NCBI GenBank assembly: GCA_014155875.1
Contig: JACEFZ010028321.1
Span: 186,001 to 250,000 of the forward strand
Length of the DNA stretch: 64,000 nucleotides
From: Cepaea nemoralis
Lineage: Eukaryota; Mollusca; Gastropoda; Stylommatophora; Helicidae
Direction of reading: 5' to 3'
Part shown: positions 33,144 to 44,042 of the stretch, piece after piece
Layout: every line of letters starts with the position of its first letter
How positions within the stretch are numbered: position 1 is the first letter of the stretch
Program-made: the position numbers and the translations under genes
The notes under the pieces: generated by a model
Databases searched by the model: none
Told to the model about the DNA's origin: nothing
The model's input: only the letters and a program-made list of their open reading frames with translations

Positions 33144-33183
33144 TATATATAACATTTATATATATATATAAATGTTATATATA
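33144..33183. repeat. 40-bp perfect AT palindrome at the 5' insertion junction
   Basis: Arms TATATATAACATTTATATAT and its reverse complement meet at 33163/33164. The right arm extends into the TSD. It would form a cruciform or hairpin and may have arisen by copying back at the end of integration. Confidence 0.9.
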
Positions 33184-34158
33184 AACCTAGTTCTAGTAGC
33201 TACAGATGTCAACAGTATATAAACTTAGTTCTAGTAGCTACAGATGTCAACAGTATATAAACTTAGTTCTAGTAGCTACATATGTCAACAGTATATAAAC
33301 TTAGTTCTAGTAGGTACAGATGTCAACAGTATACAAACTTAGTTCTAGTAGCTACAGATGTCAACAGTATATAAACTTAGTTCTAGTAGCTACAGATTTC
33401 AACAGTATATAAACTTAGTTCTAGTAGCTACAGATGTCAACAGTATATAAACCTAGTTCTAGTAGCTACAGATGTCAACAGTATATAAACTTAGTTCTAG
33501 TAGCTACAGATGTCAACAGTATATAAACTTAGTTCTAGTAGCTACATATGTCAACAGTATATAAACTTAGTTCTAGTAGCTACAGATGTCAACAGTATAT
33601 AAACTTAGTTCTAGTAGCTACAGATGTCAACAGTATATAAACTTAGTTCTAATAGCTACAGATGTCAACAGTATATAAACTTAGTTCTAGTAGCTACAGA
33701 TGTCAACAGTATATAAACTTAGTTCTAGTAGCTACAGATGTCAACAGTATATAAACTTAGTTCTAGTAGGTACAGATGTCAACAGTATATAAACTTAGTT
33801 CTAGTAGGTACAGATGTCAACAGTATATAAACTTAGTTCTAGTAGGTACAGATGTCAAGAGTATACAAACTTATAGTTCCAGTAGCTAGTTAGTTTCACA
33901 CATATCTGCTTCACCTTCTGCATGTTCTCCATCTCCCTCAGATGTCAAGAATATACAGACTTATAGTTCTAGTAAGTACAGATGTCAACAGTATATAAAC
34001 TTAGTTCTAGTAGGTACAGATGTCAACAGTATATAAACTTAGTTCTAGTAGGTACAGATGTCAAGAGTATACAAACTTATAGTTCCAGTAGCTAGTTAGT
34101 TTCACACATATCTACCCAACCCGCTACATGTTTTCCATCTCCCTCAGATGTCAAGAGT
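33178..34158. repeat. 38-bp satellite, middle block
   Basis: Continues the 29011-30055 array to about 33840. Units then decay into ones carrying GTCAAGAGTATACAAACTTA and two copies of a longer spacer with TAGTTTCACACATATCTAC and CATCTCCCTCAGATGTCAA. Confidence 0.95.
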
Positions 34159-34290
34159 CTCCCCCGATGTGTCTCCACCTTGACGTGGTGGGGGAGCTTG
34201 CGTGTCCCATCGACCCCATTTGCTTGCAGATGGATGAAAAACTACATATCGGACAGCTTATGGGATAGGGATCAGACTAAGAGAGACACA
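34159..34290 (+). ncRNA. HDV-like ribozyme fold, copy 2
   Basis: P1 CTCCCCC (34159-34165) with GGGGGAG (34190-34196); P3 ACC (34177-34179) with GGT (34187-34189), L3 TTGACGT; P2 TGTGTCT (34168-34174) with AGACACA (34284-34290); P4 GTCCC (34204-34208) with GGGAT (34268-34272). J4/2 CAGACTAAGAG contains CTAAG as in the HDV ribozyme. The stems differ in sequence from the 22280 copy but keep pairing. Confidence 0.63.
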
Positions 34291-35816
34291 ACCTGCTGCC
34301 CTGCAGGTAGACTGAGGATAGCAGTCAAAAATTTAAATCAGGTGCACGAAGGCAGAAGTTCTTGGTCCGGACAAAACTCTTAAGGCTCCCTGTCGAGGGC
34401 TGTGGCTGAATGCCTCTAAGCCACAAACCCTCGTATCTGAGAGCCAGGCTGATACCCACCTACCGAAAAATAGAGGCGTGATTCTGAGCAAGCTACATGC
34501 TCAGGTCTGATACATGTCCGAAGGCTCTCAGCTGGGGGATATGAGAGATTCCCGGATGAGAGGGCCAGGCCGTTTCTCGTTCACTGCTGCACGAAGGTAA
34601 GGTGCTGAGCCGGCAGCACATGTAGCCTACCTCGTGAGCGAGCACAAAAAGTCAGAAGTCCCCCAGTCGAAGGAAATGGTTATGCAAACTGTCTGTATCT
34701 AACTCATAGAGAGTGTAGACAAAAGTGGAAGTGACGCGAAATGACGCGAAATGGAACGCACGGCGAGCGAACCTATTGCGTGGTCCGAAGTCAAAAGCAA
34801 TGCTTACCGAGTGGATGTCGCCCACAGTCTGACCGTTCCTGGTGTGTGCTTGAGCGGCCAGTGGCAAGCGAGATGCCCAACATATGGAAGTGAGGAACTA
34901 AAGCAGCCATGAGCAGGACGTGGCAACTCCTCGGGTGAGCCCAGTCTCAGAGCAATATGTGCCGGCTCTGCAATTATGGAAGCCTCCTTGGATAGCGAGA
35001 GAATTCCCATGATCTGTCCCTGCCTTCCCTTGAGGGTTGACCATTTTGTCGTTGACCGTTCTATCCTGACCAGCTGAGATGTGGGCGGCATCACAACAAT
35101 AAGTCTAACGTGCCTCAAAACCCGAGGAAGGCTAACCTCATTAAAAAATGCCTGCTGAAGCCGGCAGTGCTGGCCTACGGGTGGCAAAATAAAAACTGGC
35201 ACTACGCATTTTACGTCCGAGTGAAACGTCTCGTCCATTTGTCTCTCGTGCTAGGAACAGCTCTGACTACCTAGTTTCTGAATGCCGCTCTTGCTCGGAA
35301 CAGCTGTGACTAGGTAGTTTTCCGAATGTCCGCCGTGCCTGGAACAGCTCTGAAGGGCGCAAGGACAAGCACATGTCCGAAAACTCGCTGAGTGGATACC
35401 ATCTGCAGACTTGTCTGGTTTGTGCAGGAACGGCCCATGGTGAAGGAAAGCCCAATATATTGAAGTGAGGATTTAAAGCAGCCATAAGCAGGACGTGACG
35501 ATTCCCTTGGCTAGCCCAGAACCAGGGCGCTATGTGTTGGCCCTGCAACTATGGAAGCAACCTTGGATGGCGGAAAATGCTATGGACTGTCCCTGCCTTC
35601 CTTTGAGGGATGACCGTTGTCTTCGACCGTTCCACCCTGGCCAGCTGGGTTGCAGACGGCACCGCAAAAGTGAGTCTCCCAGGAATGCTACCTGGTCAAA
35701 AAAAGCACGCTAAATTCGATGTGTTGGCCTACGGGTTTCGGCCCAAGGGCGCATAACAGACACACCGCAATCACATCTGAAAAAAACACTCCGGATGATC
35801 GCAAAGAAGAAGAAGA
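34159..35816 (+). mobile_element. Non-autonomous retrotransposon with ribozyme-like head and (GAA)n tail
   Basis: Inserted in the satellite with TSD AGATGTCAAGAGT on the left and AGATGTCAAGT on the right (a 2-bp difference). The head is homologous to 20885-21065 and structurally equals the head of the 22280 element. Two blocks related to that element's 3' UTR follow (34815-35290 and 35400-35816). No ORF of note and no RT. It is best read as a UTR-only relative moved by the autonomous element's protein. Confidence 0.85.
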
Positions 35817-36300
35817 AGATGTCAAGTCTACAAACTTACATTTCTAGTAGGTACAGATGTCAAGAATATACAGACTTATAGTTCTAATAGGTACAGGTGT
35901 CAAGAGTACAAATTTATAGTTCTAGTAACCACAGGTGTCAAAAGTATACAAACTTAGTTATAGTAGCTACATATGTCAACAGTAAACAAACTTACAGTTC
36001 TAGTAGCTTGTTGGTTTCACATATATCTACCCCACCCTCTACATGTTTTACATCTCCCTCAGATGTCAACAGCATACAAACTTACAGTTCTAGTAGGTAC
36101 AGATGTCAACAGCATACAAACTTACAGTTCTAGTAGGTACAGATGTCAACAGCATACAAACTTACAGTTCTAGTAGGTACAGATGTCAACAGCATACAAA
36201 CTTACAGTTCTAGTAGGTACAGATGTCAACAGCATACAAACTTACAGTTCTAGTAGGTACAGATGTCAACAGTATATAAACTTAGAGACCTAGTAGCTAG
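35817..36300. repeat. 38-bp satellite, right block with a derived subtype
   Basis: After a few decayed units it becomes a run of about six units of AGATGTCAACAGCATACAAA + CTTACAGTTCTAGTAGGTAC, a subtype homogenised separately from the left blocks. Confidence 0.92.
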
Positions 36301-36988
36301 TTGGTTTCACACATATCTACCCCACCCTTTGCATGTTCCTTCCTGCAAGTGTCAACTGGGATCCCTAACTCCATCAGCCATAGACACACATGGTTGTTGA
36401 TTTGTTTCCATATGCAACAGGTGTTTATTTATAGACAGTATTGTCACCCCTGGCCCAACCACAGTGTTCTACGGGAGGTGCCCGGTAGGCCAGCCCAACA
36501 GCCCTTTCATCTCCATGGTCTGGAAATGTGATGACTGCCAACTATTGTAAAATTATATTAACTGTTGTTTACTGCACTAGCTATCTCCGCTGTTGTCATT
36601 TTTAAATTCTTATCAATGATGTTCTGCATATTTCACATGTTCATTGCAAATGTACACCAGCATCTGGTCATACCTACATTTACTGTCACCTTGTATCTGT
36701 GAAGTTAATGAAACTTCATACCCATATTTTAATGGTCTGCCATTTCTTTTATTGTAATTAAATGGTTTCTTCCCTTTACTTTCATGATCTTAGTAATAAA
36801 CACCGAGGAAAGTATTGATGAGTCTCAGTGTTAAGTATATTAGCTAAACATCACAAGCACAGCAAAACCACCTTTTGTACCCTGTAACAATTACACAACA
36901 AATGGTTTCCTGGACTAGCTACAGCATATCAGACAATTCTAAAGCACCAGGATGACAGCAACAATTATATAAAATGTTTGTTTTCCAG
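36301..36988 (+). other. SDR intron, no repeat recognised
   Basis: Unremarkable sequence leading to the polypyrimidine tract and acceptor TTTTCCAG at 36988. The 76-codon frame at 36301 is not supported. Confidence 0.5.
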
Positions 36989-37141
36989 GTCTCTGGGGCC
37001 TCGTTAACAATGCTGGACTGAATGTCATGGGAGACGTGGAATTGACCACAATGGAACAGTATTTGACAACAGGGAATATAAATCTGTATGGGATGGTGAG
37101 AATGTGCAAGGCATTCTTGCCCTTGGTAAGGCAAGCTAAAG
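36989..37141 (+). CDS. SDR exon with the NNAG motif
   Basis: Acceptor TTTTCCAG, donor GTATGT. It encodes GLWGLVNNAGLN, the structural NNAG motif of classical SDRs, then ...NLYGMVRMCKAFLPLVRQAK, the helix leading to the catalytic strand. 153 nt, entering and leaving in phase 1, so it joins the exon ending at 28415 and the exon starting at 57498 without a frame change. Confidence 0.92.
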
Positions 37142-37365
37142 GTATGTTTTGTAATTAAAAATCGGTTTTGTTTTTCAAACTTATTCATTGCAATATAGTT
37201 AATAACTTTGAAGACTTATATTCTAGGTTGTACCTAAAATATCTGTATAACGTTGATTTACTTTCATGCACTTTAGTCAAGAGACTGTTCTTCAGCTTGT
37301 CGTGACAAAGCTGTTTTCTACGACATTACGCATTCTGGTACAAGAGTATTTTATTTCTTCTCATT

Positions 37366-37510
37366 CTCTCTTTATCCCCCATTGGAACATTGGCTCTCAA
37401 CCGACTCCAAGCTCTCCTATCCCTAGCTGTTCTCCAATATATTATTCATCTCTGTTTCTGCTTCTCTTCTGCATGTATTTTAGATCTTCTTTTAATTCTT
37501 TTGAGGAGTA
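37366..37510. repeat. Dispersed repeat of unknown type, copy 1
   Basis: Shares CATTGG, CTCCAAGCT, TCC..TCC(T)CAGCTG and a TTGTTCATTTCT-like tail with 63709-63860. Only two copies are in the window; no coding potential. Confidence 0.5.
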
Positions 37511-37740
37511 GCTGGCTGAGTAGCTAAGATGCCGGATTCTCCTTTAGGAGACCAGGGTTCAAATCCTCGGTAAGGTGTTTTTGTTTTTTGGTTGGGGGAA
37601 AAAAGAAAACTCTGGCCTGCACAGTTCTCGGCGACTGCACTAGCCTGGTGACCTTAATTCCTCAGGCTCAAGACACCCCCCTCCCACCTGCCATACACCA
37701 CAAGGTATTGGCAGTAAATGACAGTTTTGACAGTAAATGA
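37511..37740 (+). mobile_element. tRNA-derived SINE (family E)
   Basis: Head with TGGCTGAGTAGCTAAGATGC (box A), TCCTTTAGGAGACCAGGGTT and GGGTTCAAATCC (box B), reminiscent of a Ser/Leu-type tRNA with its long variable arm, followed by an unrelated tail. The 3' acceptor half does not close, so not a tRNA gene. Confidence 0.65.
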
Positions 37741-38044
37741 CAGTTTCATTTTGTTTACCCTGTGGACTCCAGACAAAGGCCTTTCTAAGTATTCTATTCT
37801 CAGGTTTTATCAAGGCATATCGTTTCCAGCCCCAGCATCTTCTTCATCTCTTGGTTCAGTAGTGGTAACTTGTTTATCAATGCCATATACCATATATATA
37901 ATCTAGATATTTAAAGAGTTTGACAAGTTTGATTTTCATACACAATTAGAGTAACAATATATTGGAAATTGTGCTGTCTTGGGAACTGCCAGGCACTCAA
38001 GTTAACTGTAGCGTCATGGTATTTAAAGTTATTTTTGTTAACAG

Positions 38045-38283
38045 GGCCTGCTCCGTGGCGAAGGGGTTATAGGTGCAGTTCATAATCCGGCATACTCACG
38101 TTCGAAACACAGCCGCAGACTATTTGGTAACAGACCTCCTTGCCTTGATTTTTTAATGAAATGGTAATGGATGCCGGTCGTTTAGAAATCAATGGCAAAC
38201 TACTGAACATAAACTTTCCAAGAGATCACACACAGCAGAAAAATGCTGAGGTTGACTGTGATATCCTGTAAAGGATATGCAGC
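38045..38283 (+). mobile_element. tRNA-derived SINE (family A), copy 6
   Basis: TCCGTGGCGAAGGGGTTATA (box A side), CGTTCGAAACACAGCC (box B), AAATCAATGGCAAACTACTG core and ATCCTGTAAAGGATATGCAG tail. Forward orientation, within the SDR intron. Confidence 0.85.
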
Positions 38284-38640
38284 TGACTTTAACTGTTATT
38301 AATAGTGATGAAAACTCGACTGTGGAGCAACTGCAACAGGAGGCTTCTGATTGTCAGAGGTCCCGGTCCCATCCCCTTCACAGAATGTTTCAACCTTTTA
38401 CCTTCCTGACACACTCTGGTGGCAGGCCCACCTGGGTCATGATTCCAGGTGTTTTCTTTTGGTGTGCGTTTGTATTCTATTTTCAGATGTTGAGTAATTT
38501 TCCAACTTGTCCTATGCCACCTTCTGAACTGGATTTTCTCCCTGGGACTGTCAGAAGGGTGCTCAAGTACATCACAGGGGCCATAAACTTTAATATTCTC
38601 AGCTCTTTAGTTCTCCATGGTTAAGATCTAAAGAAAAGTG

Positions 38641-38830
38641 GGGGCTGCGTGGTCTCGGGGTATGGTGTCCGCCTCGAGTGCTAGAGGTCCCGGATTCAAG
38701 CCCCGGTGTGGACCAGGAGTTTTTCACGTGGACTTCTAGTAAAAAAAATTTCCCCTGGTCTCTGGGTAGTGAGAACGGACGCCCATGTGTATTGTTGCGC
38801 ACGTAAAAAAAAAAAATCCCTTGGCGAGTT
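38641..38830 (+). mobile_element. tRNA-derived SINE (family D), left part, split by the Gmr1-like element
   Basis: Head with CGTGGTCTCGGGGTATGGTG and GGTCCCGGATTCAAGCCCCG, then AAATTTCCCCTGG and ...CCCTTGGCGAGTT at the insertion point. Its continuation GTTGGAAATCG lies beyond the right LTR at 48346. Confidence 0.8.
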
Positions 38831-39441
38831 TGTCAACAACCAATGTTTCAGGCATCATCGGATTACTTCTCCCACACCACACAAGAAACTTGCAAGTCGT
38901 GTGAGAGGAAATGAATGATACATTTTATTGCCGTTGGCTCTTTACAATTACAAAACAGTCGCTATCAAATCACACACAAAGCCACAGAATTGCCTATCAC
39001 TAGTTTCCTAACCCTATTGCTAATCTCTATCTATTTGGCTACACAAAACTCCTATCAACACTAAACGATCTGCTCGCTACGAAGTCAGTCCCCAGTCTGA
39101 CTTTCCTACTCGCGTGGCTACACAGCACGCGGAAGGACCTTGATGCGTCCTTCGGCTTTTTGCACGCCGTTACACTTAGCACGCTTATATTAGCTGTCTC
39201 CTATTGAGTGGCAATCGTGGCTATCACGTAGGCGTGATTCTGTCGTGACCAGAGTGCTAACTATCTGGTCGACGTCTCCGTGTCTCATGAGAGAACTAGT
39301 TAATAGTCCCCCATTCTATCACCTACCCTGCCCTTATATCGGGGCACTGTATTACCTCTAATCTACTTGAGGTTGACCACTCTTCCCGGTGGTCTTCTAT
39401 CTTGAGGCAGACCTCCGGCCTCTATGTTTCAGTCTTTGACA
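38831..39441 (-). repeat. 3' LTR of the Gmr1-like element
   Basis: Ends TGTCAA...TTGACA are a 6-bp inverted repeat with TG/CA termini. 611 bp, about 99 percent identical to the LTR at 47733-48343. Confidence 0.97.
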
Positions 39442-39457
39442 CACACCCTCCCCTCCT
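39442..39457 (-). promoter_or_regulatory. Polypurine tract
   Basis: The reverse complement AGGAGGGGAGGGTGTG lies directly against the inner edge of the 3' LTR, where plus-strand DNA synthesis is primed in LTR retroelements. Confidence 0.85.
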
Positions 39458-41678
39458 GTGTTGCGTCATCAACTTTGACTCATTGGTTGTGACGCAAGAG
39501 GTTTCTAAAAAATTAGTGTATCTAATTTTTGTCAAAGACTGTAGATAACCTGGCTTTGGGTAACTCAATAGACTTCTACTGACTATTGTCACAATGTAGT
39601 ATCACTTTACTTGGCTACTGGCAATCGCCACAAACTTGTCTGGTTGGCGTGAGCCCTCTTCTCAATCGCAATATTATATTAATTAGAGGTATGTCTGAAC
39701 CGGACCGTTGTCTTATAAGACCTGCCCTCAAATAGTAAATTAACTCACTACCCATACAAAGTTGACTTTCTTAGGGTCAACACATGAATTGCTTCATGTC
39801 CCCCATATAATATTAAACAACCATTACACAAGCTGTGTGCGACAGGCTTTACCTATTTCGCTTCCGCGTGTAAAGTTATCTTTCACTGTTAAGTTAGTGT
39901 TTCGTTGTCTATTATGTCCCCTGACCCGGAGTTATCTCCCTTTGATCTACAAAAAATGTATGCAATTTATATGTTTGTTTTCCTGGATGTTTGCGTGTTT
40001 GGATCTAACTAATAGTATAATCTAACTTCTAACATGTGTATCCAACTATCATGTGTATGTATGTTAGTTTTCAAGTGCCATAATTCGGTTAAATGTGGCC
40101 ACAAACAAGTGTATAACACTAATTCGTGACTACGTTTCCGTCTTATGAGACTTAAAATACTTTCTCTAAGATCTATACTAAACTACACACAACACATTCA
40201 CGACAACACATTTTCAACATCGAAAACAAACATTTGACGCAGACAAAAAATAAAAAGTCGCGTTGAGCGGCAGAAAAAATCCGCTGACTGATCTCACTCT
40301 CTCTTGTATAATTTACATTTGCTCTCCCTTTCACACTTCTGTCACACATCTTTTACCCTTACTTCTGTCACACATCTTTTACCCTCACAATTATTTAAAA
40401 ACCTTGGAGTGACACTGTACAAGTTTGGCTCAGTTTGACAAAGTTGAGCTTAATGACTGTGCGTAAATTGCTGCACGAGTCATGTATTTACAACATATTT
40501 ACATGTAAGAGAAAGGGTTGATGGTTTGTACCCTGGTATTATTAACCACTATATTCTACTGAAATAATACTCTAAATACTGAAATGCTAATACTAGTTCT
40601 ATAAATATGTATTTAATGTGTTACCTATTTTAATCTATTTTGCCACATTAATCCTAATATTTATCTAATTTAAGGGACGTAATCTAATTATTTAAAATGG
40701 AATTGATGTGACATGAGTTATGTAACTTTCTGAATGGGTAATGTGAAATGTAATAAATTATGTACCTTTCTAACATGGGTAATGTGAAATATAACAAAAT
40801 TCTAACTAATGTTTTTAAATGAAAAAAATATATGATTGATATTCTTACTCTAAATGGTGTAAATGATGTATGTTTACTTGTATAATCCTTTTATCCTATT
40901 ACGGTGTAAACTAATTATAATACTAAATGATAACGTTTGTTAAATGGACTGGTTCATTAAGATGGAATGAACTCAAGTGAAATGAACCTAAGTGAAATGT
41001 AACAAACTAAATGGTAATATTACTATCTAAATTTAATCCTAGTTTATATTTAGCTGTTATTACGTTTAAATTACTATCCTAATCTACTTTTAAGCTAAGT
41101 AAGTGGGTGAATTAATGATCTATCTAAACTAACTGAAAACTATTATATTTCCTAAATCTTACATATATGTTAGAGTGATCTAATCTACTATAATTTATCA
41201 CTATATTAAAATATTATAATACATATCACAATCAGTATATATATACATGGTATTCAATTACCTCAGGTCAGTTGTTGTCTTAATGTTTAGAAATTGCTTT
41301 CATAGGCATACTCTATATACACAATTGGCCTGGGTATATGAAATACATTACACAGTCATACTTGTGTCCTATGGGTATTGCATCTGTAGAGTTCGCTTGT
41401 GTCGTAGACCAGTATTTTCGTGTCTGTATTTATGTACTGTTCTGACACTGTTCTTCTATGCTTATACAGATGGTTCACCGGCACACATATGAAGCTTAGT
41501 ATATAACGAGCTGTCTCAGTTCACATGGTGATATACTTGTTTTCGAAGCACAGTTCTTATGTTGAAGTCTACGGACACATGGTAGTTCACCGTTCTTAGT
41601 ACGTGGTTCAGAACATAATGTCTATGTATTCGTAAAATATATCACATAGAATATTCGAATGTACCAATTTAATATCTA
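39458..41678 (-). other. Long 3' non-coding region of the Gmr1-like element
   Basis: 2.2 kb between the end of the RNase H frame and the polypurine tract. Very AT-rich (40500-41250), with a small tandem duplication CTTCTGTCACACATCTTTTACCC near 40340-40385 (given in full length of 23, key part TCTGTCACACATC). No env-like or other ORF longer than about 90 codons. Confidence 0.7.
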
Positions 41679-44042
41679 CTACTCTACACTCTTATGTGGA
41701 ATCTCCGGTATTTCTATCTCAGATGGTCGACTAAGGGTATCAGCCAGAATGTTGTCCTTACCCTTAATATGCTCTATACTAAAAGTATAGTTTTGTAGTA
41801 TTAGCGACCACCTGTATATACGGTCATTCCGATGCACACCACTTTGTATGACCGTGATTGGGGAGTTGTCAGTCTGGACAACGAAGTGAACACCCGCTAG
41901 AAATCGATGGAGCTTTCTCACCGCATAGATGACGCTTAGGGCTTCCAACTCTGATATGGAATATCTGGACTCAGCAGGTGTGATCTTACGGCTCACGTAG
42001 CAAATCGGATGGAAGATGCCATCATAAAATTGGCCTAGTACTGCAGCGATGGAGATTCTGCTGGCATCTGTCCTAAGATAATAAACGAGCCTAGGATTAG
42101 GCAAGCGAAGGATTGGTACATTACTAAACAGGATTTTCAATTTTGACAATGCAGAAATTAATAATGCATCTTTGACATCTAATTTTACAGATGCTTTTAA
42201 AACATTGGAAAATACACTTGTAATTTCCGCTAAGTTTGGTATGAATTTGCTATAGTAATTTACTAACCCCAAAAGGCTTCTGACCTGCTTCTTTGTGGTA
42301 GGCATGGTCAGGTTCATAATTTTGGTAATAATTCTATTGTCAGTCTTAAGTTGACCTTGTGAAATGACATGACCCAAAAAATCAATTTCTTTTAGACCCA
42401 ATTCGACTTTGCTCGGTTTGACAGTGAGACCGAAGAGTCGCAACCTATCGAAGACATGTCTTAGTTTCAGTAAGTGTGTTGTCCAGTCATCAGTATGGAC
42501 ACATATATCATCTATATAAGTCACTGTATTCGTCACTCCATGAAGTAGATCTCTAGTTAAGCGTACGAAAGTGGCAGGAGCGTTTCGAAGTCCGAAAGGA
42601 AGAAAACGCCACTCGTACAGTCCTAAAGGTGTTGAAAAAGCAGTAAGATGAATGGATTGAGTCTGCATAGGGACCTGCCAATATCCCTTAGTAAGATCTA
42701 ATTTAGAAAAGATTTTGGAGGTGGACATGTCAAGAATAAGATCTTCGCAGGAAGGAATTGGTTCTGCGTCGATCTTAGTGACGTTGTTGAGCTTTCGATA
42801 GTCCACACACAGACGAATTGTGGAGTCTTTTTTCTTAACTAGGACGATTGGAAAGGAGTACTCAGATGTAGATTTCTGGATGATCCCACTAGCTTCTAAA
42901 TTAAGAATTTCCTTATTTAGACTTTCTCTATAGCTGAGTGGGATAGAGTACGGCCTGCATTTGATAGGCTTAGAGTCCGAAAGAAGAATGGAGTGCTCGA
43001 TTCTGTCCGTCCTACCTGGAATGTCAGAAAATATGTCTTTATACTCCGTCACTAATTCTACTAATTGTCGTCGTTGACTGTCTGTTAGTCCCTGTTCTAT
43101 CCGTATGCTATCTAATGTCGCAGTCTTGTCTACAATGGGAACAGGTAGTTCCATTCCGTCGTCGTCTACCTGATTCAGTACGGTGGTGGTGCTAAGTGCG
43201 TATTCTGTAAGCTCACTAGGTGTATGGATATCGTCGGATTTGCCAGTCTCGCTAACTAGTGTAGTTGCGTTGTGTATGTCTGTCGTCTGATCACTAGGTG
43301 TGGGTGCACTGTGTTCGTCTGTCTCTACTTCTGTCTCTTGTCGTGAAAAGTAAGGTTTCAACATGTTGACATGGAATATCTTTAAGTGTCCGTTTATCGA
43401 TATTTCATAGTCAACATCTGAAATTTTACGTACCACCTTGAATGGCCCTTGCCATGAGGTCAATAATAAATTTCGTTTGTCTGGAAGTAACAAAAGTATG
43501 TCTTGATCTGGTTCAAGATCAATTGTTCTCGCACCTTTGTTTGCGTATTGGCGGTAGATTTGACCCTTCCTCTCCAAAGCTGCCTTAGCTATAATACACG
43601 ATTTCATGATTTTGTCTCGTGTTTCTGTCACCATTTCATAAGGTGTTTTTGGGGTTGGAATTTCAATGGAATTAGTTATTACCTGATGGTAAATGGTTAG
43701 GGGTCCACGTGGGTTAGCCCCGTATACTAATTCAAACGGTGAGAAACCCGTGCTTGAATGGGGAATCTCCCGATAGGCAAACAGCACTGTTGGTAACAGT
43801 GTATCCCAATCAGCTGGGTTTTCTGCTGTCACCTTAGCCAGCATATGCTTAAGATCTCCGTTAATTTTCTCTACTATCCCATTGCTGGCTGGATGGTACG
43901 CTGTTGTAAAATGCTGTTTAATCCCTAACATTTTTGTAAGGGCTTGCGTTGCAGCCGATATGAATTGAGTTCCACGATCGGATAAGATGGTACGTGGAAA
44001 TCCGAATCGTGAGAACAGGATGTAGAAATACATTGGCAACAT
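41679..44042 (-). pseudogene. Pol, second frame: integrase core and C-terminus, RT, RNase H
   Basis: 787 codons. Residues 1-60 hold the second and third integrase catalytic positions (ILSDRGTQF; SNGIVEKING). Residues about 195-235 hold the GPF...LKIFHVNMLKPYF integrase C-terminal module. A variable linker follows, then RT from about residue 330 (KKKDSTIRLCVDYRKLN, FSKLDLTKGYWQ, LPFGLRNAPATF, catalytic TYIDDICVH) and RNase H at about 640-760 (LRTDASRISIAAVL, SELEALSVIYAV, VQTDNSPITVI). Integrase thus precedes RT in one continuous frame. It is separated from the first integrase half by a frameshift near 44020. Confidence 0.93.

Larger units (their letters stand above)
30056..33177 (-). mobile_element. 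5'-truncated I-group non-LTR retrotransposon inserted in the satellite
   Basis: It is flanked by a perfect 15-bp TSD TATATAAACCTAGTT (30041-30055 and 33178-33192) taken from the satellite unit. On the minus strand it contains the end of an endonuclease, then RT and RNase H. Only 14 bp separate the stop codon (30070-30072) from the 3' end, which is a short TAACTAACT-type repeat. The 5' junction carries a 40-bp AT palindrome. Confidence 0.92.

Noticed and set aside
39458..41678. env gene in the Gmr1-like element
   Set aside because: The position fits, but no frame is long enough and no signal peptide or membrane segment pattern was found.
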